A stretch of DNA of 23,049 nucleotides from Desulfobacterales bacterium. Its GTDB lineage: Bacteria > Desulfobacterota > Desulfobacteria > Desulfobacterales > UBA11574. Positions 13,296-20,328 of the stretch are shown piece after piece. The stretch is taken from assembly GCA_030145595.1 (NCBI GenBank), contig JAQYVG010000014.1, forward strand, positions 1-23,049. Reading direction: 5' to 3'. Both the position numbers and the translations under genes were made by a program. How positions within the stretch are numbered: the stretch's first letter is position 1; every line of letters starts with the position of its first letter. Under the pieces are notes generated by a model. It was given only the letters and a program-made list of their open reading frames with translations. It ran no database searches and was not told where the DNA came from.

Positions 13296-14435
13296 TCAAT
13301 GTACCTTAATTTGCTGCACAGCGACCAGGGAAACCATACTCAAAATCGCACCACATACAAAGGGGATACGGTAATCAACGATCCACAGCAGGCCCCCTAT
13401 TGCAGGAAGTACGACGGCTGCAATATGGTTGATAGTAAAACCAACAGCCATGCTCGGTGCGATATCCCTGGGGTCTCCCACTTTTTGAAAATAAGTGCGA
13501 ATGGCAATGGCAAAATTAAAAAAGATGTGGTCAAGAATGTAAAGTATTGCCACGAGCGTTTTTGATTCCACCGCGGCATAAGCCAGAAAAATGAAAATCA
13601 GGCTGAAATATTCTAAAGAGAGTATCTTTCTTTCTCCAAATCGGATGATGCCTTTGCCGATGAGAGGGCTCAAAAAATAGTTAACCAGATTATTGATTAC
13701 GAAAAGGATGGTAACTTCCTGAACCGTAAATTGAAACTTTTTGACCAACAGAAAGACTGCAAATGCCATAAAAATCTGGCGCCGGGCACCCGACATAAAA
13801 GTAAGAAAATAAAAAAGCCAATATTTTTTACGGAAAATCATTTTTTTGTGCTGGGGAACAAGATTGCGGTCAACCGGATTTTGAGAAAAACCCCAGCAGC
13901 CGACAGCTATAATAAAGCCTCCGAAGAGCAGGTAAATTTGTGCAAAGGTCAAGAGGGGTGCGATGAAATAGATTATGATGCCTATTGTGATATTCGAAGC
14001 TGCAGCCAGACTGCGCAATTTACCGAAAACCCATGGGGAGGTTTGTTTGTCAAAGTATTGGAGTGTTAGCGATTGATTGGTAGTTTCATAATAATGGAAC
14101 CCGAAGCTCATGATAAGGGTGGTAAATAGAAGGCCGGAATAAGAAGGAAACAGGCCGGTTATCGCCACGCCGATTCCAAGAACCAAGATAGATAATGCTG
14201 ACAGGCGATGTTCTTGAATCAGCATTATGGCAAAAACGGCAAGTAATGCTAAAAATCCGGGGATTTCACGCACAGATTGAATCACGCCGATGTGATTTCC
14301 ATCCAGGCCGGCTGCTCTTACGGCAAAATTATCGAATAATGTTCGCCATGTCTGAAGCCCTATGGTCGAACTGATAGTAAGTACCATAAGGAAGCGATAC
14401 ATGGGGTTTTGTTTAATTGCTTTCAGTTGAGACAT
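13296..14435 (-). CDS. MFS transporter
   Basis: A 379-residue integral membrane protein with about 11-12 hydrophobic segments in two halves separated by a basic loop (around QNPVDRNLVPQHKKMIFRKK, about 183-202). The first half has the loop after segment 2 (LDGNHIGVIQSVREIPGF), and the second half opens with FLTFMSGARRQIFMAFAVFL. The size and layout are those of a major facilitator superfamily permease; substrate specificity cannot be read. It starts 12 bases after the nadA stop and its ribosome site is weak (CAGCAAAG), so it is probably co-transcribed and coupled with nadA. That pairing could hint at a precursor such as nicotinate or an organic acid, but this is speculation. Confidence 0.8.
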   Translation of the reverse strand: MSQLKAIKQNPMYRFLMVLTISSTIGLQTWRTLFDNFAVRAAGLDGNHIGVIQSVREIPGFLALLAVFAIMLIQEHRLSALSILVLGIGVAITGLFPSYSGLLFTTLIMSFGFHYYETTNQSLTLQYFDKQTSPWVFGKLRSLAAASNITIGIIIYFIAPLLTFAQIYLLFGGFIIAVGCWGFSQNPVDRNLVPQHKKMIFRKKYWLFYFLTFMSGARRQIFMAFAVFLLVKKFQFTVQEVTILFVINNLVNYFLSPLIGKGIIRFGERKILSLEYFSLIFIFLAYAAVESKTLVAILYILDHIFFNFAIAIRTYFQKVGDPRDIAPSMAVGFTINHIAAVVLPAIGGLLWIVDYRIPFVCGAILSMVSLVAVQQIKVH

Positions 14436-14447
14436 ACTTTGCTGCGT

Positions 14448-15353
14448 TTACAACGCCAACATCCTTTCCACTGCCAAAAGAGCCTGTTGCCTTATGTCTT
14501 CCGGGATTTCAATTTTAGGTTTTAACTCCTCCATAGCCCAGAGGACCTTTTCCAAAGTGATGCGCTTCATATTGGGGCACACGCTCCGCTCGGTAACAGG
14601 CACATATTTAACTGCTGGATTTTCTTTGCCAAGTCGATGAAGTATGCCGGTCTCGGTTCCAACAATTAAAGTTTTTTTCTTGTATGCTCGCGCATAGCGA
14701 ATTATCCCTCCGGTACTCAGGGCTTCGTCGGCCGCATCGATCACATCCGGGCGGCACTCGGGATGCACCACAATTTTAGCGTCCGGATAACGTTCCTTTT
14801 GTCTGGCAATATCGTCTACTCCAATTTTCATATGAGTTGGGCAGTATCCGGGCCAAAAGTGCATCTTTGTTCCTGACGAGCGCATGGCAAAAAGGCCCAG
14901 ATACTGGTCCGGAACAAAGAGAACGGGCCGGTCCGCATCCATGGCCTGTACCACCTTGACCGCATTTGCAGACGTGCAGCAGATGTCGGAACCCGCCTTG
15001 ACCGCGGCGCTGGAGTTGACATAGCAGACTACCTGAACGCCGGGATACTTCTGTTTCTCCTGCTCCAGTTGCTCCGCAGTGATCATGTCGGCCATGGGGC
15101 AGCCGGCATTTTCGTCGGGAAGCAGCACGGTCTTTGCAGGGGAAAGAATCTTGGCGGTCTCTGCCATAAAGTGCACTCCGCAAAAGACAATCACGTCAGC
15201 GTCGGTTTCAGCAGCCTTGCGGCTCAATTCAAGAGAGTCACCGGTATAATCAGCAATATCCTGTACTTCCGGACGTTGGTAGTTGTGGGCCAGGATAATT
15301 GCGTTCATCTTTCTTTTTAAAGTGCCAATTTTTTCTATCAGACTTTCGCTCAT
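14448..15353 (-). CDS. nadA: quinolinate synthase NadA
   Basis: A 301-residue enzyme that condenses iminoaspartate with dihydroxyacetone phosphate to quinolinate in de novo NAD synthesis. It is a cytoplasmic [4Fe-4S] protein. The three cluster cysteines are visible in family motifs: ENAGCPMAD (C85), PGYCPTHM (C171) and RSVCPNMK (C259). Other family blocks include ILAHNYQRPEVQDIADYTGDS, FCGVHFMAETAKIL, CYVNSSAAVKA and VHPECRPDV. The start at ATG 15353 has AAAGGAG at good spacing; a longer in-frame start adds 26 residues not typical of the family. NadB and NadC are not in the window. The length is normal. Confidence 0.97.
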   Translation of the reverse strand: MSESLIEKIGTLKRKMNAIILAHNYQRPEVQDIADYTGDSLELSRKAAETDADVIVFCGVHFMAETAKILSPAKTVLLPDENAGCPMADMITAEQLEQEKQKYPGVQVVCYVNSSAAVKAGSDICCTSANAVKVVQAMDADRPVLFVPDQYLGLFAMRSSGTKMHFWPGYCPTHMKIGVDDIARQKERYPDAKIVVHPECRPDVIDAADEALSTGGIIRYARAYKKKTLIVGTETGILHRLGKENPAVKYVPVTERSVCPNMKRITLEKVLWAMEELKPKIEIPEDIRQQALLAVERMLAL

Positions 15354-15436
15354 TGTAACTCCTTTCAGATCTCGTAAATAATGATAGATGAAGCGCTGAA
15401 AATTTTTACAAAACGCTCCATCTCTAATCAAAAAAT

Positions 15437-15470
15437 GGGTTCAAAGGTTCAACGTTCAAAGGTTCAGAGG
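15437..15470. repeat. short GGTTCAAAGG-type repeat patch
   Basis: Tandem near-copies of GGTTCAAAGG/GGTTCAGAGG, the same decamer type that starts the three large composite repeats. The central ACACAGAT part is absent. GAACC/GAACCTT sequences at about 15563-15582 could pair with it. Confidence 0.55.
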
Positions 15471-15493
15471 TCGGCCGCCTCGTTGTATTATCC

Positions 15494-15622
15494 CTATGGA
15501 ATCAATGGTTAAGGAAAAAAGCGCGAAGCGCTTAACCCGACTCGGCTGAGCTCGTCGCAGGCTGAACCGGGAACCTTATAACCTAGACCGACCTGATGTC
15601 CAATTTATTTGCAATTCCATAG
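15494..15622. repeat. palindrome-rich segment with 9-bp terminal inverted repeats
   Basis: CTATGGAAT (15494-15502) and ATTCCATAG (15614-15622) bound a 129-base segment. Inside are AAGCGC-GAA-GCGCTT (about 15516-15530), GGTTAAG/CTTAACC around it, and GAGCTC-centred palindromes. On the minus strand the first hairpin is followed by TTTT. It may be a degenerate miniature element, but there is no clear target duplication. Confidence 0.35.
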
Positions 15623-15885
15623 TATTTAAAGGTCTACGGTCATTTATATAAGGCAAATAACGAGGTCTGAATTAGTGGTTTGCCATACAATATAAATAGA
15701 TTTATTGTCAACAAATAGACAAATACGTCAAAATTTCCTCTTATTTACAACCTCCATTTGGTTTTATTGACCTTCTACAACCCCCGTATCTATTTTTTGG
15801 GTAGCCATTAAATCATGCAAATTAAGCAGGTTAAACTCTTCAAAATCGGTTTATCTGCGAACCACACCTGGAGCAACTATATTTC

Positions 15886-15901
15886 TGGCACACTAATTGC
15901 T
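15886..15901 (+). promoter_or_regulatory. sigma-54 (-24/-12) promoter upstream of the HDOD-mot operon
   Basis: TGGCACACTAATTGCT has GG at 15887-15888 and GC at 15899-15900 with the required 10-base gap, a close match to the sigma-54 consensus. The start point would be near 15912, giving a leader of about 380 bases to the HDOD gene. I did not find an obvious enhancer motif upstream. TTAACA/TGTTAA clusters as at 2345-2417 are not present, so a different activator is likely. Confidence 0.75.
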
Positions 15902-15950
15902 AAATATAAATGCTGATAACCGACAAAGACCAATGATATTTACCGGTTAA

Positions 15951-16218
15951 GGTTCAAGGTTGAAGGTTCAGAGGTTCAGGGGTTCAGAGGTTCAGGGTTC
16001 AAAGGCTCAGGGTTCAAAGGTTCAGAGGTTAACCCAGAGCCCAGAACGCAGAACCCAGAACCTGGAACCAATCAGTTTAGGTAGAACACAGATGACACGG
16101 ATTTTGCGGATTTTCACGGATTTTATATTATTTTATCTGTATCTGTGTAGATCCGTTTTAATCTGTGTTATCCGCGTTCCATTGAACCCAGAACGCAGAA
16201 CCCAGAACGGTGAACCAA
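15951..16218. repeat. composite dispersed repeat, copy A
   Basis: Order of parts: GGTTCAGAGG-type decamers; AACCCAGA.. blocks; a unique linker (CTGGAACCAATCAGTTTAGG); a core with imperfect inverted repeat, AACACAGAT..ACGGAT (from 16085) pairing with ATCCGT..ATCTGTGTT (to 16169); then CAGAACGCAGAACC blocks. Positions 16062-16187 match copy B (21416-21540) except for one substitution and one single-base gap. It lies inside the predicted leader of the HDOD gene. Confidence 0.85.
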
Positions 16219-16236
16219 GTTCGTCCAAGTACCTTT

Positions 16237-16289
16237 CGACTGACTTTCAGTCGGAACAGAAACCTACCTGTTCTAGCAGGTAGTGGTTT
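16237..16289 (+). promoter_or_regulatory. hairpins in the HDOD leader, two of them mutually exclusive
   Basis: CGACTGA-CTT-TCAGTCG (16237-16253) is a perfect 7-bp hairpin. CTACCTG (16264-16270) pairs with CAGGTAG (16277-16283). GAACAG (16254-16259) pairs with CTGTTC (16268-16273), and this excludes the former because the segments overlap. The weak ribosome site (GTGG/AGG) lies in or beside the last stem, 7-18 bases before the ATG. Regulation of translation is possible, but no ligand class is recognised. Confidence 0.4.
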
Positions 16290-16295
16290 AATAAA

Positions 16296-17159
16296 ATGCC
16301 CGATAAACCACTTAAAAACAGGCCATTAAAAAAGACTATCCTGGCAGCCGTGGACAACCTTCCGCCCATGCCTGATATCTTGCACAAGGCCCGAGCGATT
16401 ATTGCAAATCCCAATTCCAGCTTTAAGGATTTAGAAAAATTAATCATTAATGACCAGGCCTTTGCCGTCAAAATTCTCAAAATTGCCAATTCATCATACT
16501 ACGGCCGCGTAAAAAAGGTATCATCGATACAGGATGCGACGGTAACTATCGGAATGAACAACCTGTCTGAACTCATTACAATCGCCAGTGCTTCCTCTCT
16601 TTTCAAAAAAGCTTTGCTTGGATATGAACTTCAGGCCCAAGCTCTATGGCGGCATTCCATTGGCGTTGCCTTTGGGGCAAAAATCATTGCAGGCAGGAAA
16701 TACCCGGCCCTGGCCAATGATGCCTATTCGGCTGGACTTATTCATGATGTGGGCAAACTCATATTAGACGAATATGTTTATGAGCGCAAAGAGGCTTTCC
16801 AGGAATTTATGGACGACGGCCAAGAGACTTTCCTGGAAGCTGAAAAAGAGATTCTCGGATTCGAACACGCGGAAATAGCCGCCAAAGTCTGTAAAAAATG
16901 GAATTTTCCAAAATCAATCACTGTCGCTATCCGCTATCATCATCAACCCTCGCGCCTTATGAGTAATAAGCTGGCCCATATTGTTCATGTTGCCGACCAG
17001 ATTACTGAATCGACTGGTATGGATATCGACGGAATTACACTTGAAATATCTGGAAAATCTTTGGAGAGAGTAGGCGTTCATCTAGATGAAATTGCACAGC
17101 TTATGGATGAAATCACAGAGTATGTTGACCAGGTTGGCGGTACTGTAGGGGGTAGTTAA
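16296..17159 (+). CDS. HDOD-domain signalling protein
   Basis: A 287-residue single-domain HDOD protein (about 18-220). It opens with NLPPMPDILHKARAIIANPN, contains VKILKIANSSYYG and IQDATVTIGMNNL typical of the family, then SAGLIHDVGKL with the HD pair H150-D151, H191 in FEHAEIA and YHH (214-216). Many HDOD proteins lack metal-binding residues; this one keeps several, so phosphohydrolase activity cannot be excluded. HDOD proteins commonly modulate motility, c-di-GMP or chemotaxis pathways. It is followed 5 bases later by motA, so it is likely part of one HDOD-motA-motB-PilZ transcript from the sigma-54 promoter. The start has a poor ribosome site, discussed with the leader hairpins. Confidence 0.9.
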   Translation: MPDKPLKNRPLKKTILAAVDNLPPMPDILHKARAIIANPNSSFKDLEKLIINDQAFAVKILKIANSSYYGRVKKVSSIQDATVTIGMNNLSELITIASASSLFKKALLGYELQAQALWRHSIGVAFGAKIIAGRKYPALANDAYSAGLIHDVGKLILDEYVYERKEAFQEFMDDGQETFLEAEKEILGFEHAEIAAKVCKKWNFPKSITVAIRYHHQPSRLMSNKLAHIVHVADQITESTGMDIDGITLEISGKSLERVGVHLDEIAQLMDEITEYVDQVGGTVGGS

Positions 17160-17164
17160 AGCTT

Positions 17165-17935
17165 ATGGATTTTGGATCTGTTGTCGGAAGTATTTCCGGC
17201 ATCTTTCTCATTATAGCCGCCATATTCATTGCGGGAGATATTCATAATTTTTGGAATGTTCCCGGGTTGATGATCGTGCTGGGGGGTACGGTTTCTACTA
17301 CCCTGCTCACCTTTCAATTTACAGACGTTGTGACAGCGTTTAGGGCGGCATATCTTGCTTTTACCAAGGACAAGAAGGATCCCAACAGCATGGTTGCGAC
17401 GATGATTAAGTTGTCCGAAATAAGCCGCCGGCAGGGGATACTCGGTCTAAGTAATATCAAGACAAAATCACGTTTTTTAAAAAAGGCCTGCGCACTGATT
17501 GCCGACGGCTCTGAAGAGGAAACGATAAGATCGGCATTAAGAACCGAGATTGAATCATTAAAAATGAGACACTTTATCGTTCAGGACATATTCCGCAAAA
17601 TGGGGCTGTATTCACCCGCATTTGGCATGCTCGGGACATTGATCGGCCTTGTTCAAATGTTAAGCAAGCTTCAGGATCCTTCCCAGATCGGTTCCTCTAT
17701 GGCCATAGCCATACTGACAACATTTTATGGTTCTTTACTCTCCACGCTGTTCTGCTTGCCCATTGCCGGAAAACTCAAAGCCAGAACTGTTCATGAGGTG
17801 ATAAATCTTGAAATTGTTTTCGAAGGAGCGATCGGTATCCTCGACAACAACAACCCAATTATTGTTTACGAGAGACTATCGTCATTTATACCTGCGGCAA
17901 AGCGAAAATCATTATCATCTATGAGGGCAAGATGA
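17165..17935 (+). CDS. motA: flagellar motor stator protein MotA/PomA
   Basis: A 256-residue inner-membrane stator subunit. Four membrane segments are visible: about 5-25, 30-50, 148-168 and 178-200. The cytoplasmic loop contains SRRQGILGL (basic residues R88-R89 at the rotor-contact position) and the MotA/PomA block YSPAFGMLGTLIGLVQML with the conserved proline P151. TTFYGSLLSTLFCLPIAGKL forms the last segment. The form resembles PomA/MotP-type stators, but whether the coupling ion is H+ or Na+ is not decidable by eye. It is separated by one base from motB. Confidence 0.93.
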   Translation: MDFGSVVGSISGIFLIIAAIFIAGDIHNFWNVPGLMIVLGGTVSTTLLTFQFTDVVTAFRAAYLAFTKDKKDPNSMVATMIKLSEISRRQGILGLSNIKTKSRFLKKACALIADGSEEETIRSALRTEIESLKMRHFIVQDIFRKMGLYSPAFGMLGTLIGLVQMLSKLQDPSQIGSSMAIAILTTFYGSLLSTLFCLPIAGKLKARTVHEVINLEIVFEGAIGILDNNNPIIVYERLSSFIPAAKRKSLSSMRAR

Positions 17936-17936
17936 C

Positions 17937-18665
17937 ATGAAGTCAAGCAGATCCGATATCTTAGATATAATTGAAGATGAAGACGAAGCCACCTGGCTTG
18001 TGACATATGCCGATCTGATGACCCTGCTTCTGGTTTTTTTTATTATAATGTACGCCATATCGTCCATAAACTTAATAAAGTTCAGAAGTACTCTAGCCTC
18101 TATTCAGTTTAGTTCTGGTCAAACAAATTCTGGAATAGGTCTTCTGGAAATTGTCAAGACTGAACAGCTTGACAAGAAAGTCAGTCTGGCGGATTTGACA
18201 GGGTTAAAATCCAGAGAAGATGAGATGTTGGGTGATATTGATGACCTGATCCAAAAAAAACAATTGGGTAAACATATCATAGCCAAAATATCCGAAGGCA
18301 AGATATACATTCAAATCCGGGGCAAAGTCCTCTTTGACTCCGGTGCCGCCCAACTGAACGACGATGCAAAACCGATTTTAGATAAAATAGTCGGTATTAT
18401 ACAAGATTACGAAGAATTTAATGTAAATATCAAGGGACATACGGATAACACCCCTATTTCTACGGCCCAATTTGCTTCAAATTGGGAACTATCTGCCATC
18501 CGGGCCACCACCGTTCTGAAGTATCTCATTGATGGCGAGGTTAGCCCTATGCGCCTCACGGCCACCGGTTATGGAGATCTTCTCCCTTTGGTTACCAACA
18601 ATTCCGCCGAAAACAGGGCGACTAACAGGAGGGTTGAATTTGTTCTGGAAAGAAAAACAAAATAA
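17937..18665 (+). CDS. motB: flagellar motor stator protein MotB
   Basis: A 242-residue protein with one N-terminal membrane helix containing the ion-conducting aspartate: WLVTYADLMTLLLVFF (D26). The periplasmic part ends in an OmpA-like peptidoglycan-binding domain (about 120-240) with LFDSGAAQL, NIKGHTDNTPIS, NWELSAIRA and GYGDLLPLV...NRRVEF. It binds the cell wall and holds the stator in place. Length is slightly short for the family, with a compact linker. Its start overlaps the motA end by one-base spacing, indicating coupled translation. Confidence 0.95.
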   Translation: MKSSRSDILDIIEDEDEATWLVTYADLMTLLLVFFIIMYAISSINLIKFRSTLASIQFSSGQTNSGIGLLEIVKTEQLDKKVSLADLTGLKSREDEMLGDIDDLIQKKQLGKHIIAKISEGKIYIQIRGKVLFDSGAAQLNDDAKPILDKIVGIIQDYEEFNVNIKGHTDNTPISTAQFASNWELSAIRATTVLKYLIDGEVSPMRLTATGYGDLLPLVTNNSAENRATNRRVEFVLERKTK

Positions 18666-18672
18666 TTCTAAG

Positions 18673-19038
18673 ATGTTTTCTTTGGAATCAAATGACAGGC
18701 GTTTATTTTATAGGGTCTTACCGCCCGTAAATGCTCCCATGGTCTTTGAGTTCGGTGGAGAAAAAGTGCAGATGGTCAATATTTGCGCCAACGGCCTTGC
18801 GTTTAAAAACAAGGGTTTTAAAAGCGGAGACACTCAGGCAATAGAATTGCTGCTGCCCTATCAGAATGTAACCTTGGCGCCTGTTTTGGAGATCAAGACC
18901 ATAGACGATCAAAATGTTTGTCATTGCAAATTTCGTGAAATTGGAGAGGATGAAGTTGAAGTGATTCACAATTACGTTCTAAAAAGGCAAAAGGAGATAA
19001 TGCAGTCACAAAAAGCAAACAAGAATGTAACATCATGA
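18673..19038 (+). CDS. PilZ-like c-di-GMP-binding domain protein (degenerate motif)
   Basis: A 121-residue protein starting at ATG 18673, 7 bases after the motB stop, without a good ribosome site, so coupling is likely. It has the PilZ RxxxR motif as R10-LFY-R14 in NDRRLFYRV, and the second motif as NICANG (36-41) where DxSxxG is normal: Asp is Asn and Ser is Cys. The beta-barrel pattern continues with DTQAIELLLPY, LAPVLEIKTIDDQNVCHCKF and the C-terminal helix EVEVIHNYVLKRQKEIM. PilZ proteins near stator genes commonly brake the motor (YcgR-like), but this one lacks an YcgR N-domain. Binding of c-di-GMP is plausible but the motif changes leave it uncertain. Confidence 0.75.
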   Translation: MFSLESNDRRLFYRVLPPVNAPMVFEFGGEKVQMVNICANGLAFKNKGFKSGDTQAIELLLPYQNVTLAPVLEIKTIDDQNVCHCKFREIGEDEVEVIHNYVLKRQKEIMQSQKANKNVTS

Positions 19039-19365
19039 AAAGAGACCTTTCAAACCCCATCCACAGCATCCCGACTTTGGCGGGATTGCACTTCCACTCA
19101 AAATACTCATCCCGCTACCAGCAGGACTTTGCTTTTCGCCGTCGCCGTAGTGTTCCCGAATATCGGGATTTAGCAAAGCTCAACTTGCATATGCGGCAAA
19201 CTCGACGCTTGCAAAATTCAGGTATAACAATTTCTATACAAGTAGGCGTATCAATTTGACAAAGTAAAATTGCTTGATGTATACATGAACTTTTTTATAG
19301 AATAGAAAAGGCAGCTTTACCTGTTGAAAATCCAAGACATGTTGTTTCTACAACGTTAGGGTGAA
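19039..19365. other. 327-base intergenic stretch with inverted repeats
   Basis: No convincing gene. A 74-codon frame (19035-19259) overlaps the PilZ stop but reads through palindromes. Seen here are GCGGGAT/ATCCCGC (19080-19086, 19109-19115), CTTTGCT/AGCAAAG (19127-19133, 19172-19178) enclosing CCCGA-ATA-TCGGG (19155-19167). The AGAGACCTTT at 19041 also occurs at 9224. The segment could be a decayed miniature element. The promoter of the sugar-nucleotide genes lies at its right end. Confidence 0.4.
19256..19285 (+). promoter_or_regulatory. sigma-70-type promoter of the sugar-nucleotide genes
   Basis: TTGACA (19256-19261), an 18-base spacer and TATACA (19280-19285), about 80 bases before the first epimerase start codon. 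Confidence 0.55.
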
Positions 19366-20322
19366 ATGAATTTTAAATTCAACAAAGCACTGGTCACCGG
19401 CGGCGCAGGGTTTATCGGATCTCATCTTGTTGATGCCTTGATAGCTGAGGGGTGCGAAGTTAGGGTGATTGATGACCTTTCGACCGGCAGTCTGTCAAAT
19501 ATAGAGCATATTATAGAGCATATTACTTTTTATCAAGGTGATATTCGGGACCAAAAATTATTAATGCAGGCAGCCGCAGACTGCGATATAATATTCCACC
19601 AGGCCGCCGTGGTTTCGGTTCCTCAGACAGTGGTAAATCCGGTTGAATCCGCCACGATAAACGCAATGGGGACACTTTTTGTTCTTGAAGCCGGCCGCAA
19701 AAACAATGTCAAACGCGTCGTGATTGCCGGCTCATGTGCAGTTTACGGTGACGACCCGGAATTGCCGAAGCATGAAAATATGAACCCGGAACCGCAAAGT
19801 CCTTATGCTGTGCAAAAGCTTACTGGAGAGTTATATGCCCGTTTGTATCATGACCTTTACAAGCTTGAAACGGTTTGCCTGCGCTATTTTAATGTTTATG
19901 GACCCAGACAGGACCCATCATCCCCATACTCCGGGGTCATGTCGATTTTCATGACCAAAGCCGCCGCTGACTCAACGCCCGTTATTTACGGGGATGGCAA
20001 TCAGTACCGGGATTTTGTATATATAAAAGATGTTGTCCGAGCCAATCTGCTTGCGGCCAATGCGCACAAAGCCGGCGGGAAAATATATAACATCGGTACA
20101 GGAAAAGCTGTCCGCATCAATGAGCTATGGGCAATGATCAGTAAGCTGGCCAATAAAAAGATCAAGCCAGAGTATGAACCGGCAAGGCCCGGAGAGATTC
20201 GCGAGTCTCTGGCAGATATCGATTGCGCTAAAGAAGCTCTTGGATTTGAACCGGAGTATTCCTTTGAAAATGGCCTTAAAGAGACCTTTGAATATTATCT
20301 TTCGACAGAGCTCAAAAGGTGA
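19366..20322 (+). CDS. NAD-dependent UDP-sugar 4-epimerase (extended SDR, GalE/WbpP-like)
   Basis: A 318-residue extended short-chain dehydrogenase. The NAD-binding motif TGGAGFIG (11-18) is at the N-terminus, and catalytic YxxxK is Y147-AVQ-K151 in SPYAVQKLTGE. The serine region reads GSCAVYG (122-128), where most relatives have S-S-S, so S123 is the likely catalytic Ser with Cys beside it. RYFNVYGPRQDPSSPYSGV and RPGEIRESLADI are typical of UDP-GlcNAc/UDP-Glc 4-epimerase groups. It interconverts gluco- and galacto-configured UDP-sugars in the cytoplasm; the exact substrate (Glc, GlcNAc or GlcNAcA) cannot be decided. AGGGTG precedes the ATG. It is separated by 6 bases from the next epimerase, and both likely form one operon. 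Confidence 0.87.
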   Translation: MNFKFNKALVTGGAGFIGSHLVDALIAEGCEVRVIDDLSTGSLSNIEHIIEHITFYQGDIRDQKLLMQAAADCDIIFHQAAVVSVPQTVVNPVESATINAMGTLFVLEAGRKNNVKRVVIAGSCAVYGDDPELPKHENMNPEPQSPYAVQKLTGELYARLYHDLYKLETVCLRYFNVYGPRQDPSSPYSGVMSIFMTKAAADSTPVIYGDGNQYRDFVYIKDVVRANLLAANAHKAGGKIYNIGTGKAVRINELWAMISKLANKKIKPEYEPARPGEIRESLADIDCAKEALGFEPEYSFENGLKETFEYYLSTELKR

Positions 20323-20328
20323 TAATAA

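Larger units (their letters stand above)
15354..16295. other. 942-base intergenic region between nadA and the HDOD gene
   Basis: No gene is convincing here. Contents in order: upstream leader of nadA; a short GGTTCAAAGG-type repeat patch (15437-15470); a palindrome-rich segment bounded by a 9-bp inverted repeat (15494-15622); an AT-rich stretch; a sigma-54 promoter (15886-15901); a full copy of the composite repeat (15951-16218); and paired hairpins directly before the HDOD start codon (16237-16289). An open frame at 15960-16283 reads through the repeat and is rejected. Confidence 0.6.

Noticed and set aside
15951..16060. Tandem GGTTCAGAGG units as a possible CRISPR
   Set aside because: Units are about 10 bases, imperfect and contiguous, with no regular spacers and no cas genes.
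15960..16283. 107-codon open frame
   Set aside because: It is a read-through of the composite repeat; the low-complexity translation reflects the repeat units.
19035..19259. 74-codon open frame overlapping the PilZ stop by ATGA
   Set aside because: The overlap looks like an operon junction, but the translated region is made of palindromes and resembles no protein; I judge it non-coding, with some doubt.
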